Source: Knufia peltigerae
Lineage: Eukaryota; Ascomycota; Eurotiomycetes; Chaetothyriales; Trichomeriaceae
Direction: 5' to 3'
Assembly (NCBI GenBank): GCA_030247855.1
Contig: JAPDRN010000042.1
Span: 62,001-126,000 of the forward strand
DNA: 64,000 nucleotides
Shown here: positions 57,936 to 64,000 of the stretch, piece by piece
Layout: each line of letters starts with the position of its first letter
Position numbering within the stretch: the stretch's first letter is position 1
Position numbers and translations under genes: made by a program
The notes under the pieces: generated by a model
The model's database searches: none
Told to the model about the DNA's origin: nothing
The model's input: only the letters and a program-made list of their open reading frames with translations

Positions 57936-59798
57936 TTACAGCCGTGCTTTGGCCGCCTCATCGAGATGGTACTTTTCAGCAATCTTTTTATACGCTATTT
58001 GTCCAACCAAATATGCCGTTGACTGCGTATGATTGCTGCGATCAATAAAGTTAGTGGTGCAAAACGTGCATTCCGCAATGACCTGAGATCTTCTTACCTG
58101 GTGATCAGCGGACACACGCTGAGGTCCGCAACTCGCAGGCCCTCGACACCACGGACGTTCATGTCAGTGTCTACACAGGCTTTTGGATCGCTGTCACTGC
58201 CCATTTTCACAGTGCCTACTCCGTGTAGAATAGACAAGAGATTCTCCTTTATCCACTGAAGAATCCCCTCATCATTCTCCGTGCTGGGAACATTGACATC
58301 GCACACGATGTATTTGGAGAGATGCTTGGACTTGATGAATTGAATAACCTCCCGGAGAGCGTCAACATACGTTCTTCGGTCGTAAGGATGAGCAAGAAAA
58401 TTGGTATCGATCACAGGCGGTGCGGTAGGATCTCTGGAGCGGATCGTTACCGATCCACGAGATTGTGGATTCATCAGCATCACAGCGACTCCAAGTGCTT
58501 CGGGTCCATTGCTCGTGTCCCACGTCGAAGGGATTGCACCGGCCAAGAAGACCTCGAATTGAGGAGCGTCATCTTGGCCGAGCCAGTTTTGTATATGTGG
58601 GCCCAATTTTCGCAACTCCGCTGTCGAGTACTTTTTTGGATCGAGTTTGAGGAATCCGATGAGATTTGAGAGATGACGAGACGCGTCTGGGCCCGAGAAA
58701 TCTTTGTTCCACCGCTCTCGCGCAGCGGCAACCTTTTCAGGGTCGAATTCAAATGCTGTTCGATCTGATAACTCAGACGTAGCACCCCATCGAAGGACGA
58801 GGTAGGGATGATCGATGAGCTCTTTGCCAATATTGGGAATGTCACGGCGGCAGGGGATGCCCAATGACTGTAACTCTTGCTTGGGGCCGATTCCACTCAA
58901 CAACAGGAGCTTAGGGGTATCTATCGATCCCAAAGACAGGATTGTTTCTTTTCTGGCACGAATCTCACGTCCATCGGCGAGGACAACTCCTATCGCCCGA
59001 GGGGGTGATCCGGCCCGGGCATCGTCAAACAGAACCCGGTGAACTGCCGTTTTCGTCCATATTTGCAGGTTTGATGGCCGTTTGCTGAGGAATGCCGTCG
59101 AGCTGGTGGTTCTTCGGCCCTTATAGGTTGTCGTGGTGACGGCACCCACGCCAACGAGATGGCCACTATTCTGATCGCGGTTCACTGGCCATCCAAATTC
59201 GCGCAGGGCCTTCATCAAAATGTCGGTACCTTTGGGCCATTTGTTTCTGGCGAACAGTTCGAGGTCCAGAGGGCCATCAAAACCATGGACGCCAGGCTGG
59301 AGTCTAACCCACTGCTCAGCATCGCCATCGTCCTCGAAGTGCAGGGCTTCGATTTCTTTGTAGCGTTCGACGACGTTCTCCCATTTGTAGGTGTCATCAC
59401 CGACCATCTCAGCCCAGGTATTGTAATCGGATGCAGCACCTCGGATGTAGCCCAGAAAATTCGCCACGCTACATCCTCCAAGGCCTATACCTCGGAGGTA
59501 GCTTAGCACTCGGCCATTGAGATGACGGTTGGGAACAGTCTCATAGTCGACGGCAATTTCTGGGTGGAGATAAGGGTTCCGGAATCTATCACAGGGTCGA
59601 TAAAGATCATCGTCGTTATTGTCACCTCCAGCCTCTATGAGAAGCACGCTTGGACGACTGTTCGAATTGGCGAGCCGCCCTGCCACTACTGCGCCGGAAT
59701 TTCCTGCGTCGTTGATGAGGATAACGACTGTGGCATCATGGCTCTTAGGGAATGGACTCACCTGCGCCGACAACGATGAAGTCGAATTGGGGATCCAT
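57936..59798 (-). CDS. GMC-family FAD-dependent oxidoreductase
   Basis: Three exons, 59798-59762, 59703-58098 and 58035-57936, give 580 residues. Exon 1 encodes MDPQFDFIVVGAG, which completes the FAD-binding motif as GAGNSGAVVAGRLAN once the 58-nt intron is removed. GMC signature 1 appears as LGGCSVANFLGYIRGAASD and signature 2 as GSIDTPKLLLLSGIGP. The catalytic histidine is in ILHGVGTVKMG, and exon 3 adds the closing LITSNHTQSTAYLVGQIAYK with the second active-site histidine. An unspliced reading would end prematurely just after CPLITR and would lose this residue. There is no signal peptide, so the enzyme is intracellular. The family oxidises alcohols to aldehydes with FAD, usually using oxygen. 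The aldehyde dehydrogenase gene diverges from it, which suggests consecutive steps. Confidence 0.9.
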
Positions 59799-60456
59799 TT
59801 TAGCGCTAATCGGTCTCAAAGAACCCTTTTTGAGGTGACTCTCATGCACTGAGGTCTGGTTCAAGGTTTATAAAGGCTTCTCTCGGCGTGCCATTAATCC
59901 CTTTGATAATCTCAATACGTTGCGTCAGGTGAGGAAAGATGTCGACGAGATATCGTTCCGCATGATCGCCAATTACCGGTATGGCCAATTTAGCAACAAT
60001 ATTCATTCCAAAACCCAAGCATCAAGTAACAATCACGGAATCTTCTCTTCGGCAGGTTGTGCCTGGGCATTGGGCGTTGTGGGGAAAATTTGAAAGTCTA
60101 GTGGAAGTAGAAGCAGGGAAAGGTCCATCTCTACCCGCTGGTTCGACTTCCCGATGTGGAGCTCGACGGGGTCTGGTAGATTCCGTTCACGTGAAACATC
60201 CCCAGACCAGGATGAATACTGCCCTCCTTTCAAAGACCCTCTGGAATATTTCTACCTACTGCCGAGAGTGATGTGTCGGGAGGTCAAAACGATGTACTTG
60301 TCTCATTTCCCGGAAGGGTTCCCAAAGAACGCACATGCTCTCTTTCAGGTTCACTGACTTTTAGGTCTTCGATAAAGTCGCACGTTCATCCATCTTTCGA
60401 GTCACAGAAGACACACAAAACTTCAGCAGTAACTCCCTGACCTGCTACTATCAGCC
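59799..60456. promoter_or_regulatory. Shared promoter between GMC oxidoreductase and aldehyde dehydrogenase genes
   Basis: This 658 bp lies between divergent ATGs at 59798 and 60457. Such shared promoters often co-regulate pathway genes in fungi. No specific factor site was identified. Confidence 0.5.
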
Positions 60457-62016
60457 ATGGGATCGATTGAAATGCCAAGTGCGAAGACGCCATTTCCCAG
60501 CTACAATGCCATAACTCGGTTTCCCCTTTCCTCAGATGACCCGGCGCACCTCTTCGACGTTCACAATCCGGCTACCGGAGAGGTGATTACTACGGTACAA
60601 GGTTGCGGAGAGGCAGAGGTACACAGAGCAGTCGCCATTGCGCAAAAGGCCTTTCAGGACGATTGGCGATGGAGAACCGCGCGTGAGCGCTCGCAGCTCA
60701 TGCTTCGCGCCGCCGAGAGGCTGGAGCATCACTTCGACGAGTTGGCGTGCCTCCTCTCCATGGAAAATGGGAAACCAGTCTCGCAGGCTCGGCAGGCCGA
60801 CGTCCCTTTTGTCGTGGGAGTTTATCGCTTCTTTGCCTCCCTCGTGGACAAGATCCCGGGCGAAATGTACGACCAGGGCAGTATCTATTCCTCGATTGTG
60901 CACGAGCCTTATGGTGTGTGTGTTGGAATCTTACCGTTTAACTGGCCACCCATTCACGTCGGAGGGAAGACGGCACCTGCTCTCGCAGCAGGTAATACCG
61001 TCATTATCAAGCCAGGTGAACAGGCGCCTTTGACCGTCATGCGCATTATCGAGATTGTTTCAGAGGTGTTACCCCCGGGTGTCATTCAGGGCATCCCAGC
61101 AGCAGGCACAACTGTACCCGCTACCCTTGCAGCGCATCCTGACGTCCGGAAGATCTCCTTCACCGGCTCAACTCGTGGCGGAGCTGCCGTCAGTAAGATT
61201 GCGGCGGATAACATCACTCACATGTCGCTAGAGTTGGGCGGTAAAAACTCGCTGATCATCTTCGACGACGCCGATATCGAAAAGAGCGTGCGGTCTGCCG
61301 TGGACGGTGGGTTTTTCAACCAGGGAGAGGCGTGCACTGCGGCGTCGAGGATTTTGGTGCAACGAGGCGTCGCCGACCAGGTCATTTCTAGATTGGCGGC
61401 AGCGGTACGCCGACTTAAAGTGGGAAGCGGCGCTGACCCGGCGACGCACGTCGGTCCTCTCATCACGAGGGCACATCAGCAAAAGGTGCTTGACTATATT
61501 GCCATCGGAGTGTCTGAAGGCGCACAGATTGAGGCCCAGGCGAGCCTTCCTACAGATCCTACACTCCAGAAAGGGTTCTTCGTCCAGCCGACACTCTTCA
61601 CAAACGTCACACGAAATATGCGGATTGCCAAAGAGGAAATGTTTGGACCCATTGTGACGGTGAACATCTTCGACACGTACGACGAAGCCGTTTCCATCGC
61701 CAATGACACCGACTATGGCCTCGTGACCGCCATATTTTCCCAAGATACGACCAAAGCTCTAAGGGCGGCACGCGAGATCGACGTCGGCATGGCTTTCATC
61801 AACAACTACAGTCGCATGGCTCTAGGCACTCCGTTCGGCGGAGCCAAACACAGTGGTTACGGTCGCGAACACTGCATCGAGACCCTGCGTGAGTACAGTC
61901 GTCCCAAGAGCATTCGGATTCCGACAGGACGTGTCCCGATCCCTGAGTGGACCAAGTTGTCGGATGTATTTGACGCAACACCACTGGCAAATGGATGGCG
62001 GAATGGGCATTTGTGA
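60457..62016 (+). CDS. Aldehyde dehydrogenase (NAD(P)-dependent)
   Basis: An intronless frame of 519 residues starts at ATG 60457. It has the full ALDH set: ILPFNWP with Asn162, the cofactor loop ISFTGSTRGGAAVSKIA, the general base Glu259 in LELGGKN, and the nucleophile Cys293 in NQGEACTAAS. The later EEMFGPIVTVNIF and PFGGAKHSGYGREHCIETL are the normal end motifs. The substrate tunnel and the SRMALGTPFGGAKHSG segment resemble ALDHs that act on aromatic or branched aldehydes (vanillin and salicylaldehyde type), but this cannot be settled by eye. No peroxisomal SKL signal is present, and the C-terminus NGWRNGHL is not a targeting motif. The gene diverges from the GMC oxidoreductase gene, fitting alcohol to aldehyde to acid conversion. 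The lack of introns contrasts with its neighbours. Confidence 0.92.
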   Translation: MGSIEMPSAKTPFPSYNAITRFPLSSDDPAHLFDVHNPATGEVITTVQGCGEAEVHRAVAIAQKAFQDDWRWRTARERSQLMLRAAERLEHHFDELACLLSMENGKPVSQARQADVPFVVGVYRFFASLVDKIPGEMYDQGSIYSSIVHEPYGVCVGILPFNWPPIHVGGKTAPALAAGNTVIIKPGEQAPLTVMRIIEIVSEVLPPGVIQGIPAAGTTVPATLAAHPDVRKISFTGSTRGGAAVSKIAADNITHMSLELGGKNSLIIFDDADIEKSVRSAVDGGFFNQGEACTAASRILVQRGVADQVISRLAAAVRRLKVGSGADPATHVGPLITRAHQQKVLDYIAIGVSEGAQIEAQASLPTDPTLQKGFFVQPTLFTNVTRNMRIAKEEMFGPIVTVNIFDTYDEAVSIANDTDYGLVTAIFSQDTTKALRAAREIDVGMAFINNYSRMALGTPFGGAKHSGYGREHCIETLREYSRPKSIRIPTGRVPIPEWTKLSDVFDATPLANGWRNGHL

Positions 62017-62216
62017 AGAGTACTTCTCACTGGAGTGGGAGGTAGAAGTGCGTGCCAGATTTAGGAACAGCTCTTGGGATTTTTGCTCGCATTTGGTAAT
62101 TATGGCAAAATTACTTCAGACGCAATGTGAATTTCATAACGTTTGTGAAATCGAGAAGCGGATAGACAGATGTTCCAATCAGCATGAAATTGAATTTCTG
62201 ATGTTCTCATCAGACC

Positions 62217-64000
62217 TCAGCCGGCCTTATCTTGCAGACCAACGCTTTGCACATCAGTAACACCATGTTTATACTCTTCTCCCATGTACTTCTTTTCGTA
62301 CTGTTTGATCATGGTTTCCAGCTGGGATGGGTCCAAGCTCGCCTGGAGCTGCATCAATTGTAAGAACTTGCGCAAGGAATCAACACTATGATCTGCATGA
62401 CGGGTTGTTGCAGACGGAGTCCATGACTGCGCCCGACCGGTGGTCACACTATCCGTAGTAGTACCGCCGCGGCTGGTCACAATATCACGTAAAGAGCTGC
62501 CACTGATGATGACTCTTAGGCCGCGTGTGGCGCAGAGGTCGCGGGCCAGCGCCAGCACGAACACAGCTTTGCTGGAGATCTGCGAAAGGACGTCCAGGGC
62601 GTTGAAAACTATGGAGAGCATCGTCTGAGCAGCATGCGGCATGATCTCCCCGGCGTTGTGCATCAGGAATATGGCGTTGCAGGTGCGCATCGCGACCTCG
62701 GCCATGAGGTCCGGCGCCGGGTCCATCAACAGCTTACTGCTGGCACTCGCGCCAGGGGGACCGTCACCGTCGTCGCCGCTCGAGTAGCGATCACAATTGA
62801 GGACAAGGCTCAGAACGTTGGTGATGGCCTGGCAGGCGTAGAGGCGGGACAAAGAAGGTTCTTTGAGTTCCTCGGGGACAATGTCTTCGATGGTATCCAC
62901 GACATCCGCGAGGATCAAAGTTCCGAGATGAAAATGGGTGAGCAAGAGCACTGAGAGAGGTAACTTGGATTAGCCTTGGTTTTTCTATCACGAAACGTGA
63001 CTTGAAAAAAAATACATCAAAAAAGAGCCGCAACCACGCTTACGGTAATTGAGCTGGCTATTGACAGCCAGCAGGGTATAGTCCCTGGAACACATGGACA
63101 AGAGATGATCAAAGACCTGGTGGAAACGGCGGGATTCGTCCAGGACTTCTTGCGCCGCGGCCTTGACAGAGGATGGGTTGTGGTGGAAGACGGCGTCACA
63201 AAGTTGATTGATGATTCCTAGATACATGGTTTTGCACGCTGTCGCATGCTGCAGCACAACTTCCGTCACGTCCTGGGGCAGAGGGAGCTGGGATCCCTGG
63301 AGGGATTTGAAGGACTGGTCGAAGATGACGGTTCGTTGGCGGATGAATTGCCAGATTTTGTGGTCTCCAGATCGTGCAGGCCGAATTACGGCCGGAAGTT
63401 GCTGAACCAGCGCCCTGCTACAGCCACTCACCACGCAGAGCCAGAAGATTACGTCGCGATTGTGTTGGTGCTGCACACTGTATTCTTCTCGGTGACCTTT
63501 CAGGAGGCCGGGATGTCCACCTGATCGCGACTGAAAGTCTGACCCGTTCGACAGTGGTTGGATGACGCGCCATCTGATTGGGGATGTGAGAACGTTCAGA
63601 TGGCCAAACATGGCATGATTGCACAATTGGGCGAACCCGGCGTTGTCAGCATCCGGGGGCATCTCTGCGATTGTTATAAGCAACAAAGCCAAAATTGAAC
63701 GATAGCTAGCCCGACTCAACGCGGGTAATACGGCCTGTTTCGCTCGATTCCACACGTAGTCACGAACCTCTTGTTCGCGTTGGGAGCTGTCTCTGCTCGA
63801 GGTCATATCGTAATCTGTATACCCTCCCCGAATGTGCAGCCACCGTATGGAGTATGCGTAGATGGCATGTCGCAGCGCATCGTTCAGCAATGAGTTGTTT
63901 TCAGGAGTTTCGTGCTGGCCGTATGACCCAGTCTGTGGTGCCCCCGGCCGATAGTGGACAGATCCGGCTTCGCGCGTACTCTCGTGAGCATCCATTTCAA
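62217..64000 (-). CDS. Fungal-specific transcription factor, C-terminal part (5' end outside window)
   Basis: The visible part has an exon open to the window end, 64000-63044, and a last exon 62950-62217, joined across a 93-nt intron (GTAAGC..TCTCAG). The first ATG seen is at 63995, but the frame remains open to 64000, so a start and a Zn2Cys6 exon may lie outside. From about 35 residues after that ATG the Fungal_trans region runs with LLNDALRHAIYAYSIRWL, ALSRASYRSILALLLITIAE, DVIFWLCVVSGCSRALVQQ and FHLGTLILADVVDTIED. The last 90 residues are polar and end in a glutamine-rich helix (LRKFLQLMQLQASLDPSQLE). It is probably a nuclear regulator. Its place beside the ALDH, GMC and MFS genes makes it a candidate controller of them; this is inference from position. 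Confidence 0.75.

Noticed and set aside
61228..61743. 171-codon minus-strand frame
   Set aside because: It is antisense to the ALDH active-site region and has no support.

Overview
The window reads as nuclear DNA of a filamentous ascomycete (Pezizomycotina), probably Eurotiomycetes and possibly a Chaetothyriales black yeast; the order is an inference. The evidence is many short introns (about 47-107 nt) with GT..AG ends and CTGAC/CTAAC-like branch sites, Zn2Cys6 and fungal-specific transcription factors, a HET-domain protein, PEX20, ATG5, GCN20, GMC and AA12 oxidoreductases, F-box proteins, a DUF3602 protein, and genes on both strands with no operons. Exon structures below were assembled by hand from splice signals and frame continuity. 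The gene ends given are those of the coding sequence only.

Layout. 1-3441: end of a sugar-porter-type MFS gene facing a Zn2Cys6 regulator. 4669-7741: a very long serine-rich protein. 7742-11859: gene-poor. 11860-21504: GCN20-type ABC-F protein, a secreted GPI-anchored PQQ sugar dehydrogenase (AA12-like), a large F-box protein, and peroxin PEX20. 22384-28954: a transcription factor without a visible zinc cluster, a doubtful small gene, a HET protein, tRNA-Val(AAC) and a small F-box/Cys-rich protein. 29809-33432: two divergent oxidoreductases, an NTF2/SnoaL-like domain fused to a quinone-oxidoreductase-type MDR enzyme and a zinc alcohol dehydrogenase. 34915-39704: an unrecognised multi-exon gene, a conserved Pro/Gln-rich protein and ATG5. 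39705-50715: mostly empty, with one putative nuclear protein gene and many copies of a near-palindromic 11-mer. 50716-54612: DUF3602 protein, a 7-TM DUF7703-type protein and a small, probably lipidated protein. 55198-64000: MFS carrier, GMC oxidoreductase, aldehyde dehydrogenase and a fungal transcription factor.

How the genes may work together. The clearest functional grouping is at the right end, where an importer, an alcohol-oxidising flavoenzyme, an aldehyde dehydrogenase and a regulator lie side by side, as expected for a small catabolic or detoxification cluster. The 29.8-33.4 kb pair may share a bidirectional promoter. GCN20 (translation control), PEX20 (peroxisomal import) and ATG5 (autophagy) are housekeeping genes. 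I saw no CRISPR array, rRNA, intact transposon or viral gene. The strongest leads for something undescribed are the SnoaL-MDR fusion, the four-gene oxidative cluster and the 11-mer-rich gene desert.
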